Of a DNA stretch of 41,088 nucleotides, positions 14,791 through 23,590 are shown one piece after another; the stretch's first letter is position 1, and every line of letters begins with the position of its first letter. Origin of the DNA: a virus. The stretch is taken from the IMG/VR virus record IMGVR_UViG_3300042923_001761, positions 1-41,088 of that record. One strand, written 5' to 3'. Under the pieces are notes generated by a model. That model was not told the DNA's origin and did not search any database. It worked only from the letters and a program-made list of their open reading frames with translations. Position numbers and translations under genes: made by a program.

Positions 14791-15033
14791 TCAGTCCTCC
14801 TTCTGGTCCCCGGCGCGCGGGGCCTTCGACTTCTCCCGCCCGGGACCGGGCGGGACGTGGTCGGCGGCGGGCTCGCCGTCGGCCGGCTCCTCGGGCGCGT
14901 CGCCCGCGGTCGGCGCGGGCACCTCGTGGTGCCCGCGGATCAGGTGCGGCCCGAGCTTCGGGTGCCCGATCCAGTGCTCCGGCACGTGACGCTTCGCGCC
15001 CGTCCGGGTGTCGGTGGCCTCGACGGTCGCCAT
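14791..15033 (-). CDS. Small hypothetical protein with acidic Pro-rich tail (80 aa)
   Basis: An 80-aa protein with a short structured N-terminal half (MATVEATDTRTGAKRHVPEH, then HPKLGPHLIRGHHEVP) and a Pro/Ala/Glu/Asp-rich disordered C-terminal half. It starts at ATG 15033 with AGGAGAGACC upstream. It lies between tail terminator and tail tube genes; such small accessory proteins are common there but their job is unknown. A second protein of similar make-up (disordered, ending in a short ordered peptide) lies next to the major capsid gene. Confidence 0.75.
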   Translation of the reverse strand: MATVEATDTRTGAKRHVPEHWIGHPKLGPHLIRGHHEVPAPTAGDAPEEPADGEPAADHVPPGPGREKSKAPRAGDQKED

Positions 15034-15064
15034 GACGGTCTCTCCTTCGTGGGTGGTGGATGCC

Positions 15065-15484
15065 TCACGCCGGGGACGACGCGAGCCGGTACAGGTCGAC
15101 GGCGAAGCACGGGTGCGTCCCGGTCGCCTCGAGCGTCACGTCGCGGTCGGGCGCGACGGGTCGGGAGTCATGCAGGGCGAGCCGCTCGACGTGCCGGCCA
15201 GCGACGACCGGGGCCTGGTCGAGCAGCGCGTCACGCACGACCTTCGCCGCGGCGAACGCGCCCTCCGCGGTGTCCGCGACCGTCGTCACGCCGAGGAGCT
15301 CGTCGAGGAGCGTCTGCCGGTCGTCCAGCAACTCGGCGACGAGCAGCCCCGGCGAGCACCACAACAGGACGTAGGGGTACGTCGGCGTCGGCACGACGTC
15401 GACCAGGTGCACGTCCATGCCGACGTCGGCAAGCAGCGCGCGCACGCCGTCGAGATGGGCCAGCATGTCGACCGCCGCCGTCAC
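15065..15484 (-). CDS. Tail terminator/completion protein
   Basis: A 139-aa protein with the layout of tail terminators (gpU-like/DUF3168-type): an N-terminal helix (VDMLAHLDGVRALLADVGMD), strand VVPTPTYPYVLLWCSP, a central EGAFAAAKVVRDALLDQAP and a final strand THPCFAVDLYRLAS. It would cap the tail tube and bind the head connector. The GTG start at 15484 overlaps the upstream stop by GTGA. Position after the HK97 gp10-like gene and before the tail tube supports this. The exact family is by pattern only. Confidence 0.75.
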   Translation of the reverse strand: MTAAVDMLAHLDGVRALLADVGMDVHLVDVVPTPTYPYVLLWCSPGLLVAELLDDRQTLLDELLGVTTVADTAEGAFAAAKVVRDALLDQAPVVAGRHVERLALHDSRPVAPDRDVTLEATGTHPCFAVDLYRLASSPA

Positions 15485-15876
15485 AGGAGGTCCCCGATCG
15501 CGTCGAGCAGCGCCTTCTCGAAGTTCGGGATCTCCGCCTCGAGCGCGAGCTGCGGGTCGGGCACCCTTCCGCCGCCGCGGCTCGTGCCGAAGATCGCGAC
15601 GTTCGCGAGCGATCCCGGCGAGCCCTTGCGCGGCCCGATCTCCGCCTCGATGACCCCGGCGCCGAACACCATGCCGCCGTGCATCGAGTAGTCGATCGCG
15701 CGCGCGACCGGCCGGAAGTGCCGCGAGGCGCGCATCTCCGTGCGGAGCTGGTTCTTGATGTTGTTCGCGCCCTTGTGCACGATCGGCCGCACGGTCTTCG
15801 CGATGCCCGATCCAGCGGCAGTCAGGTCGGCCGCGAGCGCCCCGAGCTCGGACGTGTCCATGCTGATCGAGGCCAC
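15481..15876 (-). CDS. HK97 gp10-like head-tail joining protein
   Basis: A 131-aa protein matching the HK97 gp10-like/minor capsid-tail joining pattern: an N-terminal helix ELGALAADLTAAGSGIAKTV, then VHKGANNIKNQLRTEMRAS, an IDYSMHGGMVFGAGVIEAEIG strand pair with Gly turns, and a C-terminal helix IPNFEKALLDAIGDLL. These proteins link the connector to the tail terminator. The order adaptor, stopper, gp10-like, terminator, tail tube is the usual one for this phage type. Confidence 0.82.
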   Translation of the reverse strand: MASISMDTSELGALAADLTAAGSGIAKTVRPIVHKGANNIKNQLRTEMRASRHFRPVARAIDYSMHGGMVFGAGVIEAEIGPRKGSPGSLANVAIFGTSRGGGRVPDPQLALEAEIPNFEKALLDAIGDLL

Positions 15877-15877
15877 G

Positions 15878-16309
15878 TCACACCTCCTCCACCGCGAAGC
15901 AGCGCTGCGCCGTCGCGAGCGTCTTGCCGAACGGCGCGACGAGCTTGTACGTCGTGCCCTCCTGCAGCGGATCGGCGGGGGCCGTGAGGATCGTGACGAC
16001 CATGCCCGGCTTCGCCTTGAACGAGCCGACGGGGAAGTCGACGCGGTAGCGCTGCTCGGTGCTGGAGTGCCCGCCCGCCTCGGGGTTGGACTCCTGCGAC
16101 TGCGCGGCCTGGACCTTGCACGGGCCGCGCGCCCACCGGTGCGTCTCGGGCCACGCGGGGTCGGGGTAGACGACCGTGCGCGGCACCGTCGACTTGCCGG
16201 TCGCCCGGTCGACGGCGGGGTCCCCGAGGACCTCGACCGTGCAGGTGTCGATCATGAGCGCCTCGGCGTCCGAGCGGGCCTCAGCGATGTCGTCGAGGAT
16301 CTCGCTCAT
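15878..16309 (-). CDS. Head-tail stopper-type connector (DUF6093-like)
   Basis: A 143-aa protein starting at ATG 16309, overlapping the upstream stop by ATGA. It has a helical N-terminus (MSEILDDIAEARSDAEALMI), then CTVEVLGDP, YPDPAWPETHRWARGPCKVQ and a beta-barrel-like rest (RVDFPVGSFKAKPGMVVTIL, TTYKLVAPFGKT). The pattern resembles actinophage DUF6093 proteins, found between the Gp19-type adaptor and gp10-like genes, where the stopper belongs. A role in closing the filled head is inferred from position and fold. Confidence 0.75.
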   Translation of the reverse strand: MSEILDDIAEARSDAEALMIDTCTVEVLGDPAVDRATGKSTVPRTVVYPDPAWPETHRWARGPCKVQAAQSQESNPEAGGHSSTEQRYRVDFPVGSFKAKPGMVVTILTAPADPLQEGTTYKLVAPFGKTLATAQRCFAVEEV

Positions 16310-16710
16310 GAGGTCGGCCCGAGGTCGACGAAGAACATGCCCGGGACCGGCGCGGTGCTCATCTCGGCGAAGAGCTCGTCCCACTCCTCGTCGGTGAGGG
16401 CGAGGCGCCCGTCAGACCCGCGGTCGCGAGTGCGGGTACGAGACCAGTCGTCGACCTGCCGCGTCTCCGACCGCCAGCCCTCGGGATTCTGGAGCTTGCG
16501 GACGACGACGTCGGACTCGATGCGCACGACCGTGTCGAGCTGGATCGTGCCGGCCGTGACGAGCGCGTTCAGGTCCTTGATCCGCCCACGGATCTTGCTC
16601 TCGACGTCGACGAGGTGGACGGTAGCCGTCTCCTCCTCGTCGACCGGCGTGGTCTTGAAGGGGCGGCCGAGCCGCTTGCGGACGTCCTCGGTGTTCGCGT
16701 AGGTGGCCAC
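16306..16710 (-). CDS. Head-tail adaptor, Gp19/Gp15/Gp42-like
   Basis: A 134-aa mostly helical protein beginning MATYANTEDVRKRLGRPF, the characteristic opening of phage Gp19/Gp15/Gp42-like head-tail adaptors. It continues with VHLVDVESKIRGRIKDLNAL and VVRIESDVVVRKLQNPEGWR. The adaptor ring binds under the portal and receives the stopper. It sits at the start of the connector block directly after the capsid genes, as expected. Confidence 0.85.
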   Translation of the reverse strand: MATYANTEDVRKRLGRPFKTTPVDEEETATVHLVDVESKIRGRIKDLNALVTAGTIQLDTVVRIESDVVVRKLQNPEGWRSETRQVDDWSRTRTRDRGSDGRLALTDEEWDELFAEMSTAPVPGMFFVDLGPTS

Positions 16711-16724
16711 GGCCGCCCCCTCTC

Positions 16725-17147
16725 TCAGTCGCCGTCGATGACCTTGGTCTCGCCGGTGTCGATGTTGTGCTCGATGGTCACCTGCGTGCCGTCGGGCTTG
16801 GTCTGGGGGTACCGCTCGACGCGGTGCTTGGGCCCCTTGCTGCGCCCGGAGGGCTTGGGCGCCGCCGGCACGGGCGTGACCGCGTTCACGGTCCCGGCCC
16901 TCTTCGCCTCCTCACCGGGGTTCGGCGGGGTCGACGTCGCGCGCTCGTGCGGGTCGGTCGTGTCGGCCGCCCCGTCGCCGGGCGCGGTCGTCGACGGCTT
17001 CGTCGTGTCGTCGTCGAGGGTCGTGCTCTCGGGCGTCGACGTCGTCGACGTGCCCGCGTCCGCCGGCTTCTGCTCGGCGGCCTCGGCCTCGGCCTTGGCC
17101 TCCGCCTTCGCCTCGGCGTTCCTGCTCCTGCTGCGCTGCGTGGTCAT
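16725..17147 (-). CDS. Low-complexity acidic protein beside the capsid gene (140 aa)
   Basis: A 140-aa protein, start ATG 17147. Residues 1-85 are disordered: a Lys/Ala/Glu repeat (EAKAEAKAEAEAAE) then Thr/Ser/Asp/Pro-rich sequence. A basic linker (SGRSKGPKHRVERYP) leads to a short ordered C-terminal peptide with TQVTIEHNIDTGETKVIDGD. It lies right after the major capsid gene. A capsid decoration or accessory role is possible, since the folded C-terminal end could bind capsid while the rest stays flexible, but this is inference. Confidence 0.72.
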   Translation of the reverse strand: MTTQRSRSRNAEAKAEAKAEAEAAEQKPADAGTSTTSTPESTTLDDDTTKPSTTAPGDGAADTTDPHERATSTPPNPGEEAKRAGTVNAVTPVPAAPKPSGRSKGPKHRVERYPQTKPDGTQVTIEHNIDTGETKVIDGD

Positions 17148-17232
17148 GACGCAGTCCGTCCTTCCGTGCTGTGAGGATGTGCGGTCGGTCGGTGCGCGCC
17201 CGCCGTCGGGCGGGCGCGCACCGGGGGAGGCG

Positions 17233-18189
17233 TCAGGAGTTGAGGACGCCGCGCAGGCGGGCCGCGGCCTTGCCGCCGAAGAGCGCGAGACCGGTGTAGA
17301 ACTCGATCCGCGTCCGGTAGGCGGGCTTCTCCTGGAGCTGGCCGAGGTCCTCGACCTCGACCCCGCCGTTGGTGAGGCCCGTGACGGCCTGGTCCTCTTC
17401 GCCCTCGCCGAAGCGCACGGCGTAGATCGAGGACGCGGCCGTCGCGGTGCCCTGCGTCTCGTTCTGCCCGATGATCGGGGCACCGGCAGCCGTCGCCCCG
17501 ATGTCGAGGAGCGGGATGCCGTTGTACTGCACGACGCGCTTGCCCGTGAGGTCCTCGCGCACGATCTCCGTGCCGCCGATGCGGCGGCCAGCGGACTTCA
17601 CCTTCGCGATGACGAACGAGTTCGCGTAGAGCGCGCCGTTGGTCCCGTTGATGCCGGGCACGCGCCCGATCAGCTCGTCGAGCAGGTCGAAGAAGTCGTG
17701 CGCGTCCGAGGCGCCGTTGCCGACGACCGGGTGGCCGTTGGTGCCCGCGTCGAGGACCTGCGCGCCGACGAGGCGCTTGCGGAGCCCGTCGAACCCCTTC
17801 GGCTCGACGGCGATGTCGCCGTTGATGAAGGTGTCCTGGAACTTGTAGCTCGCGGCCTTGACCTTCATGCGCGTCTGCACGGCGCGCTGGTCGTTGAGGT
17901 TCCCGCGGGTCTTGACGATGAACCGGTCGACGTCCGCGTCGCCACCGAGGATGACGAGCGACTCGCTCTTCTGGTTCACCGTGCCGGTGGACTCGGTGTA
18001 CGCCTCGTTCACCGCGCGGAACGCGACGCCGGGGAGGGTCGCCTCCTCGTTGTACGCGTAGGCGTTGCCCTCGATCTCCATCAGGGGAATTCGGTCGAGG
18101 ACGGACGACTCCTGCACGAACGTCTCGATGACGCCGCGCTTGAGGGTCGTGGTCGACAGCTTCGCTGCCTCCGGGAGCGTGATGGCCAT
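17233..18189 (-). CDS. Major capsid protein (HK97 fold)
   Basis: A 318-aa protein that forms the icosahedral head. The N-terminal arm MAITLPEAAKLSTTTLKRGV and IETFVQESSVLDRIPLMEIE lead into E-loop-like strands (LPGVAFRAVNEAYTESTGTV). A spine helix (QTRMKVKAASYKFQDTFING) and a P-domain with SDAHDFFDLLDELIGRVPGI and ALYANSFVIAKVKSA follow. The sequence ends in AYRTRIEFYTGLALFGGKAA. The layout is typical of actinophage HK97-type capsid proteins. The N-terminus lacks a long delta domain, in keeping with a separate scaffold gene just upstream. ATG 18189, with good AGGAAGG upstream. Confidence 0.92.
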   Translation of the reverse strand: MAITLPEAAKLSTTTLKRGVIETFVQESSVLDRIPLMEIEGNAYAYNEEATLPGVAFRAVNEAYTESTGTVNQKSESLVILGGDADVDRFIVKTRGNLNDQRAVQTRMKVKAASYKFQDTFINGDIAVEPKGFDGLRKRLVGAQVLDAGTNGHPVVGNGASDAHDFFDLLDELIGRVPGINGTNGALYANSFVIAKVKSAGRRIGGTEIVREDLTGKRVVQYNGIPLLDIGATAAGAPIIGQNETQGTATAASSIYAVRFGEGEEDQAVTGLTNGGVEVEDLGQLQEKPAYRTRIEFYTGLALFGGKAAARLRGVLNS

Positions 18190-18249
18190 TGCCGGCCTTC
18201 CTCTCTCTTCTCAGGGTTGTCCGGCAGGACCTGGCCGGCCGCCGGGGCT

Positions 18250-18948
18250 CTACTTGCTGGTCTCGGCGTAGGCCGCGCGCAGCGTGCCGATGCCGGGGGA
18301 CGTGACGACCTGGTCGCCGCCGCGAGCGCCCGCGCCGGGCACCTGGTGCTTGCCGTCGTCGCCGGTGTCGACGAGGTACGGCTTGTCCTTCGCGAGCGCC
18401 TCGACGAGCTCCTTGACGGCCGCTCCGTCGACGAGACCGTCGTCGTCGACCGCGACGTCGCCGAGCTTCGCGCCGAGCTGGGCGATGACGTCGCCCGGGT
18501 CGCGGAACTTCGCCGCGGCCGCGAGCGCGCGCGCCTCGGCGTTGACGAGCTGCGCGCGCGTCTTGCCCGTGACCTCGTCACGGACCTCCTTGCGCGCCGC
18601 CGCGAGCGCCTTCTCGTGGTCGCTGGCGTTCTGGGCCTGCAGCTCGTCGAACTGCGAGGCCTTCTCCTTCAGCTCGGCGTAGTCCGAGTACTCCGCGGTC
18701 GCGCGCTGCAGACGCTGCGCGATGATGCGGTCGACGTCGGCCTGCGTGAAGGTCTTGCCGGCGTCGCCGCCGTCGCCGCCCTGCCCGCCGTCGCCGGCAC
18801 CGCCTGTGCCGCCGGTGCCGCCCGCGCCGCCGTCGCCGCCCTCGCCGGCGGTCATGAACCGCAGACCGCGGAGGTTGAGGACGCGCGGGACGCCGATGTT
18901 CGGCGCCTGGTAGCGGGGTGCGGGGAGGGTCGTGGTCGTGTTCGTCAT
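18250..18948 (-). CDS. Capsid scaffolding protein with glycine-rich linker
   Basis: A 232-aa protein located between the MuF-like gene and the major capsid. The N-terminal 33 residues end NLRGLRFMTAGEGG; a Gly/Asp-rich linker follows (about 35-64). The typical scaffold core comes next: FTQADVDRIIAQRLQRATAE, YAELKEKASQFDELQAQNA, KALAAARKEVRDEVTG, then a helical C-terminal region that would bind coat protein. The linker is encoded by a run of CCGCCG/TCGCCG-type triplets. No protease gene is seen in the head block, so how scaffold is removed is not visible. Confidence 0.85.
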   Translation of the reverse strand: MTNTTTTLPAPRYQAPNIGVPRVLNLRGLRFMTAGEGGDGGAGGTGGTGGAGDGGQGGDGGDAGKTFTQADVDRIIAQRLQRATAEYSDYAELKEKASQFDELQAQNASDHEKALAAARKEVRDEVTGKTRAQLVNAEARALAAAAKFRDPGDVIAQLGAKLGDVAVDDDGLVDGAAVKELVEALAKDKPYLVDTGDDGKHQVPGAGARGGDQVVTSPGIGTLRAAYAETSK

Positions 18949-19030
18949 GTGGTTCTCCGTGAGCCCGTCGGCATGCCGTCCGTTGAGCGCCGGACGTGGG
19001 CGCCACCCCGCGAGGAGCGGGGGAGTCTGT

Positions 19031-20332
19031 TCAGTCGACGAAGATCTCGCCGCGGGTGTAGAGCCAGCGGCGGTAGTCGTTCTCGACCTGGGCCGCGATC
19101 TGCGGCGTGAGCGGTGCGCGCGTGCCCGCGGCCGCGCCGCGGCGTGCGCCGGCCGGGTCGGGCGTGTTCCCGAACGCGGGGGAGGCGTAGGGATTCTTCC
19201 CCTCGAGCACCAGGCGGTAGCGCTGCTCGGCGTCGTGCAGGCGCCGTTCAGCGGCCGTCATGGTGTACCGGACCGAGGGGTCGCGAACGCCCGTCTCGCG
19301 AGCGCGCAGGACCGCGTCCGAGGCCGCGCGGCGGGTGCCGCCGCGGCCCATCTGCCCGTACCCCTCCACGCGGCCGCGCAGCGACCCGCCGGGCGTCTGG
19401 CCGCCCGGGAGGATGTACCCCTGGTCGCGCAGCGCCTGCAGCGCCTCCTCGCGCGTCCGTGACGTTCGGTAGATGCCGTCGGGCGTCATGCGCCGTTGCC
19501 CGGGCCGCAGCAGGCCGCCGGCGTGCCCGACGCGCGTCGTGCCCTCCGTCGTGAACAGGCCCGTGACGCCGCGGCGAGAGTTCACCACCTGGTAGATGTC
19601 GGCGCCGTCGCGGATCGCCTGCGCGCTGGCCGGACCGAACACGGAGTCCTGGGCCGCCTCGTCGAGCGAGCGGAAGTACTCGTAGGGGTCGTCGACCAGG
19701 CCCTCGCGCCTCGCCGCGTCGAGCGAGCGACCCATCGTCGCGACGTGCACGCAGTCGCAGCGCGGGTGCCGCCGGAACCCGTCGTTCCAGCGGTAGACGC
19801 GCCCTGCGAGGACGATGCACCGGTCGCACGACGGCGGGTTCAGCATGCGCGTGTACGAGCAGCTCGGCCGCGCTGCGACGTCGACGCTCGCCGCACCGCG
19901 GCCCGCGTCGGACACCTGCGTCTTGACGATCTGCTCGAGGTAAGCCCGGCCCGTCGCCAGGGCCTTCACGAGCGGGACCCCGCCCGCGAGAAGGTCCTTC
20001 ACCGCTGGGATCGGCGAGTACAGGGCCGCCTCGAGCGATGCGCCCGAGGAGGAGTAGCCGACGAACGCGCGCGGGTCGACGAAGCCTCGCGGGGCCTCCC
20101 ACGAGCCTTGCGCAGCGAGCGTCGACGCAGCGTAGCTCGCGCCCGAGACCGCGGCGTCGTACTGCGCGCCGCCGACCTCGAGCACGAGCGCCGGCAGGAC
20201 GTCGCGCCACGACGCCGTGAGCGAGCCCGTGCGCAACTCGCCCCACGCCCGCGTGGCCGCGCGCAGCGCGCGGTTGCGGGTGCGCCGCACGAGCGCGTAG
20301 TGCTCGACCGCGGCGGCGGGGATCTGGGCCAC
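19031..20332 (-). CDS. MuF-like minor capsid protein
   Basis: A 433-aa protein with the phage Mu F-like head morphogenesis pattern: a helical N-terminal half (ALVRRTRNRALRAATRAWGE), then the conserved SCDRCIVLAGRVYRWNDGF and HPRCDCVHV Cys/His motif (about residues 180-210). A C-terminal part of about 170 residues is less conserved, with ALQALRDQGYILPGGQTPGG. MuF proteins sit inside the head near the portal and may be ejected; some actinophage versions are annotated as maturation proteases, but I see no catalytic triad. GTG 20332 follows GGAGG by 6 nt. The ORF is open further upstream, but that overlaps the portal gene. Confidence 0.85.
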   Translation of the reverse strand: MAQIPAAAVEHYALVRRTRNRALRAATRAWGELRTGSLTASWRDVLPALVLEVGGAQYDAAVSGASYAASTLAAQGSWEAPRGFVDPRAFVGYSSSGASLEAALYSPIPAVKDLLAGGVPLVKALATGRAYLEQIVKTQVSDAGRGAASVDVAARPSCSYTRMLNPPSCDRCIVLAGRVYRWNDGFRRHPRCDCVHVATMGRSLDAARREGLVDDPYEYFRSLDEAAQDSVFGPASAQAIRDGADIYQVVNSRRGVTGLFTTEGTTRVGHAGGLLRPGQRRMTPDGIYRTSRTREEALQALRDQGYILPGGQTPGGSLRGRVEGYGQMGRGGTRRAASDAVLRARETGVRDPSVRYTMTAAERRLHDAEQRYRLVLEGKNPYASPAFGNTPDPAGARRGAAAGTRAPLTPQIAAQVENDYRRWLYTRGEIFVD

Positions 20333-20333
20333 G

Positions 20334-21824
20334 TCACACCTCCGCGAGCGCCGGCTTCTCGTCGACGGGGCCGTTCGGCGGCTCGACCTCCGGGACCTCG
20401 TCGAGCACGGCGTTCGCGCGTGCGGCGCGCTCCTGGGCGGACTGGTTCGTCCACTCGCGGACCTTCTGCGTCGTCGCGCCGGGCAGCATCTGCCACGCGG
20501 CCCGCTCGGGGAAGCCCGCACCGATGAGCTTCACGATCGCGTCCACGGTCTGCGCGAAGCTGCGCGCCTCCGCGTCGGCCCAGATCGTCTCGGTCGCGTA
20601 GGTGCCGAGCTCCCAGCCGGCCGCGAGCCCACCGAGCCGCATCAACTTCTCGATCGACTCGCCCCAGCCGCGCTTGAGGTCGGACACGAGGGCCTGCAGC
20701 GTCGACTCGGCGCCGGCCAGCGCGTCGCCAGACAGGTTCGACATCCGGGTGAGCAGGTACTGCGGCGGCACCTGGCCGATCGCGAAGAACTGCGACAGGA
20801 ACTCGCCGAGGACCTCGGTGTAGTTCTTGAGGTTGGACTCGGCCATGTCCCAGACCTTGGTGTCCTTGCCCGGGAACACGAGCAGGCGGTCGACGGCGGC
20901 CCGGCCGGGCGCGTTCAGGAGCGGCTTCGGCTGGTTGTTCTCGTCCAGGACGAAGTTGCCGTCCTTGTCCTTCTGGTAGATCGGCTGCCCGCTGGAGTCG
21001 CGGAGCACCGGGTCGTACCCCGAGACTCCGCGCTGCCGGTACGCCGAGTACTGCATCGCGAGCAGGGTGTTGAAGCGGATCGTGTTGATCGCGTCCTGCT
21101 GCGGCATGAGCTTCTCCATCGCGGAGTGCGGCACACCGTCGCCGTCGAGACCGACGTCGAACGACACGAACGGCACCTCGCCGAAGCCGTGAGTCCCCTC
21201 CGCCTTGTGCGTCCACTCGCCGAGGACGCCGGCCCGCTCGAACATGGCCCACGACGTGGCGTCGTAGACGTAGGCGCGCTCGGTCGGGGCGCCGAGCGTG
21301 ACGCCGGCGGGGAGCAGGATGCCGGACTGCATGACGGGCGGGTTGAGCGCGATGACCTTGACCGCGTACTCGGTCTCGAACGGGTCCTCTGGGTCCGGCT
21401 CGAGCCAGACCCGGCGCGAGGACTCGACCGAGATCTTCGCCTTGCGGCGCGAGCTCGTCCCCTTCGTCACCGACGCGACGCCGCGCCCGTGCACCATCGA
21501 CTGCGTGAAGACGATCGGGATCCGCTCGTCGAGCTGGTTCGGCTGCCACAGCTCGTTCCAGACCGTCTCGTCCGCGTCCGCGTCCTTGCCCGTGCGGAAC
21601 CCGTCCGGGCGGCAGCGCTGCACGGGCGCGAGCATCGGGATGGGGAGCCAGTTCGCGACCGACTGCTCGCGCAGGTCGAGGTACTCGGCCGAGACGCCGG
21701 GCGGCGCGTAGGGCAGGTCCTGATCGCCTTGCAGGTATGCCTCGCGGCGCTCCCACTGCGACTTCTGCTTCGCCAGTCGGGCGACGCCCACCTCAAGGCG
21801 TTCACGGGCGGTGCGAGCGTTCAC
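20334..21824 (-). CDS. Portal protein (SPP1 Gp6-like)
   Basis: A 496-aa protein that forms the dodecameric DNA entry/exit ring. Features: AYLQGDQDLPYAPPGVSAEY, NWLPIPMLAPVQRCRPDGFR, AMEKLMPQQDAINTIRFNTL, the loop and stem region with FPGKDTKVWDMAESNLKNYT, and EFLSQFFAIGQVPPQYLLT followed by NLSGDALAGAESTLQALVSD, all typical of SPP1 Gp6-type portals. I chose GTG 21824, with GGGAGG 6 nt before it, 14 bp after the large terminase stop. The reading frame further upstream overlaps the terminase and is a shadow. Confidence 0.93.
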   Translation of the reverse strand: MNARTARERLEVGVARLAKQKSQWERREAYLQGDQDLPYAPPGVSAEYLDLREQSVANWLPIPMLAPVQRCRPDGFRTGKDADADETVWNELWQPNQLDERIPIVFTQSMVHGRGVASVTKGTSSRRKAKISVESSRRVWLEPDPEDPFETEYAVKVIALNPPVMQSGILLPAGVTLGAPTERAYVYDATSWAMFERAGVLGEWTHKAEGTHGFGEVPFVSFDVGLDGDGVPHSAMEKLMPQQDAINTIRFNTLLAMQYSAYRQRGVSGYDPVLRDSSGQPIYQKDKDGNFVLDENNQPKPLLNAPGRAAVDRLLVFPGKDTKVWDMAESNLKNYTEVLGEFLSQFFAIGQVPPQYLLTRMSNLSGDALAGAESTLQALVSDLKRGWGESIEKLMRLGGLAAGWELGTYATETIWADAEARSFAQTVDAIVKLIGAGFPERAAWQMLPGATTQKVREWTNQSAQERAARANAVLDEVPEVEPPNGPVDEKPALAEV

Positions 21825-21838
21825 GCCATGCCTCCCGT

Positions 21839-23590
21839 CTACGAGAACCCGTACATCACGTTCGACACCCCGGGTGCCTCGTTCTTCGCCGCGCGCAGGC
21901 GGCCGTCCATCGCCGTCACCGCGGCCGATATCCCGTCGATCCGGGCCATGGACGTCTTGCGGTTCGGCTTCACCGGGCGGATGTTGTCGGCGTCGTCGCG
22001 CTTCACGTCGACGACCGACGCCATCCACCGCAGCACCGGGTTCCTGCCGTCGCCGTGGCCCATCGTCTTGCCGCCGAGCAGCCTCTCGACCTCCTTGCAG
22101 GAGGGTGAGAGGCCGAGGAACGTCTGCGGCACCGGCGAGAGCTCGACGGCGCCGAGCTCCTGGTCGAGCTCCTGCACGAGCTGGCCCGCGAACATCCGGT
22201 CGTAGGAGACCCGCTGCATCGCGAAGTGCCGCATGTCGCCGAGCACCGCGGCCTTCACCGCGGAGTAGTCGATGACGTCACCCTCGGTCGCCTCGACGTG
22301 GCCCGCCGAGATCCACTGCGAGAGCGGGACGTGGAGCTGCTGCTCGAGGTACTCCACCCGCTCGGCCGGGACCCAGAACCGCGTGAAGAGGTCGAGCTCG
22401 CGGCCGGGCCCGTTGGCCTCCACCCACACCGCCCACGCGGTGAAGTCGGAGACCGCTGACAGGTCGAGGCCGCCCCACGCGCGACGGCCGCGGAGGTCCG
22501 CACGCTCGGCGCCATCGGGGCACGCGTCCCACTGGTCCAGGTCGATCCACCGCGCGCCCTCACGGCGACGCAGGTTCAGCGACAGGCGCTCGAACCCCGG
22601 CCGCGCCGACGGCGTGCTCTGCGCCTTCTGCGCCTCGCGACGCATGTACGCGAGCGTGGGCGACTTCCCGAGACCGGGGTTGGCCTTGCGCCACGTCGAC
22701 TCGAGGAACGGGTCGTCCTTCTCGCCGGCGGCCCAGATCACGCCGTAGTGCCCGGTGTCGTGGATGACGCCGTTCGCGACGTTGCGCGTGTACAGGTGCT
22801 TCTCGTCGTAGATCGTGCCCTCTTCCGCCTCGTCGGCGGTCGTGATGAACACGATCAGCGGCTGGTCGCGCGCACCGGTCCCGGTCTCGATCGCCTCGAC
22901 GAGCGCGCGGCGTAGACGCAGCGTGTGCACCTCGTCGACGACGGCGCCCGAGACGTTCAGGCCGTGCGCGGTCTCCGCGACGCGCGAGAGGACGCGCAGG
23001 ATCGAGCCCGTCTTGGGGACGCGCACGACGTTCTTGAGGGGCTCGATCCGCCGGCGAGCCGCGCGCGACGTCGTCAGCATCCGCTTCGCGTCCTCGAACA
23101 CGCGCTCGGCCTGCTGCGTCGAACCGGCGGCGTTGTACACCTCGGCGCCCGGCTCGCGGTCGGCGAGGAGCAGCACGTTCGAGATCCCCGACGAGATCGT
23201 CGACTTCCCGTTCTTGCGCGGGATCTCGATCCACGCCGTGCGGATGACGCGCACGACGGCGTCGATCTCCGCGTCGTGGTAGACCCACCCGAAGATCGGC
23301 GCGACGATCCAGACGACCTGCCAGGGGTCGAGCCCTTCGCCGAGCTGCAGCCGGACGCCGGCCCATCGGCCCTTGGTGTGCTTGAACATCCCGAGCGCGC
23401 GCAGTGCGCGCCGGGCCCGTTCGACGTCGTACCAGGCGCCGGGGTGCTTGTCGGCCTGGAACGCGAGGACGAGCGGTGCGCGCTCGCGCGCGTCGGCGAT
23501 GTCCTCGTCCGTGAGCCCGAGCTCGAGCAGCGCGTCGTAGGGCACCGGGAGCGGGACCTCAGTCGAAGACCCCGTCTTCGTCGTCGTCAT
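21839..23590 (-). CDS. Large terminase subunit (Terminase_1 type)
   Basis: A 583-aa DNA packaging motor and nuclease. ATPase: a Walker A-like IPRKNGKST at residues about 123-131, Walker B GAVVDEVH with D219-E220, and the coupling-type motif FITTADEA (248-255). Nuclease: acidic residues at GGLDLS (D376), YDRMFAG (D465) and ARIDGIS (D553), the usual RNase H-like triad. I chose ATG 23590 because AGGAGG precedes it by 5 nt; an 18-nt longer GTG start exists. It overlaps the small terminase gene by 32 bp. The sequence resembles the HK97-type cos-packaging terminases, fitting the HNH gene nearby. Confidence 0.95.
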   Translation of the reverse strand: MTTTKTGSSTEVPLPVPYDALLELGLTDEDIADARERAPLVLAFQADKHPGAWYDVERARRALRALGMFKHTKGRWAGVRLQLGEGLDPWQVVWIVAPIFGWVYHDAEIDAVVRVIRTAWIEIPRKNGKSTISSGISNVLLLADREPGAEVYNAAGSTQQAERVFEDAKRMLTTSRAARRRIEPLKNVVRVPKTGSILRVLSRVAETAHGLNVSGAVVDEVHTLRLRRALVEAIETGTGARDQPLIVFITTADEAEEGTIYDEKHLYTRNVANGVIHDTGHYGVIWAAGEKDDPFLESTWRKANPGLGKSPTLAYMRREAQKAQSTPSARPGFERLSLNLRRREGARWIDLDQWDACPDGAERADLRGRRAWGGLDLSAVSDFTAWAVWVEANGPGRELDLFTRFWVPAERVEYLEQQLHVPLSQWISAGHVEATEGDVIDYSAVKAAVLGDMRHFAMQRVSYDRMFAGQLVQELDQELGAVELSPVPQTFLGLSPSCKEVERLLGGKTMGHGDGRNPVLRWMASVVDVKRDDADNIRPVKPNRKTSMARIDGISAAVTAMDGRLRAAKNEAPGVSNVMYGFS

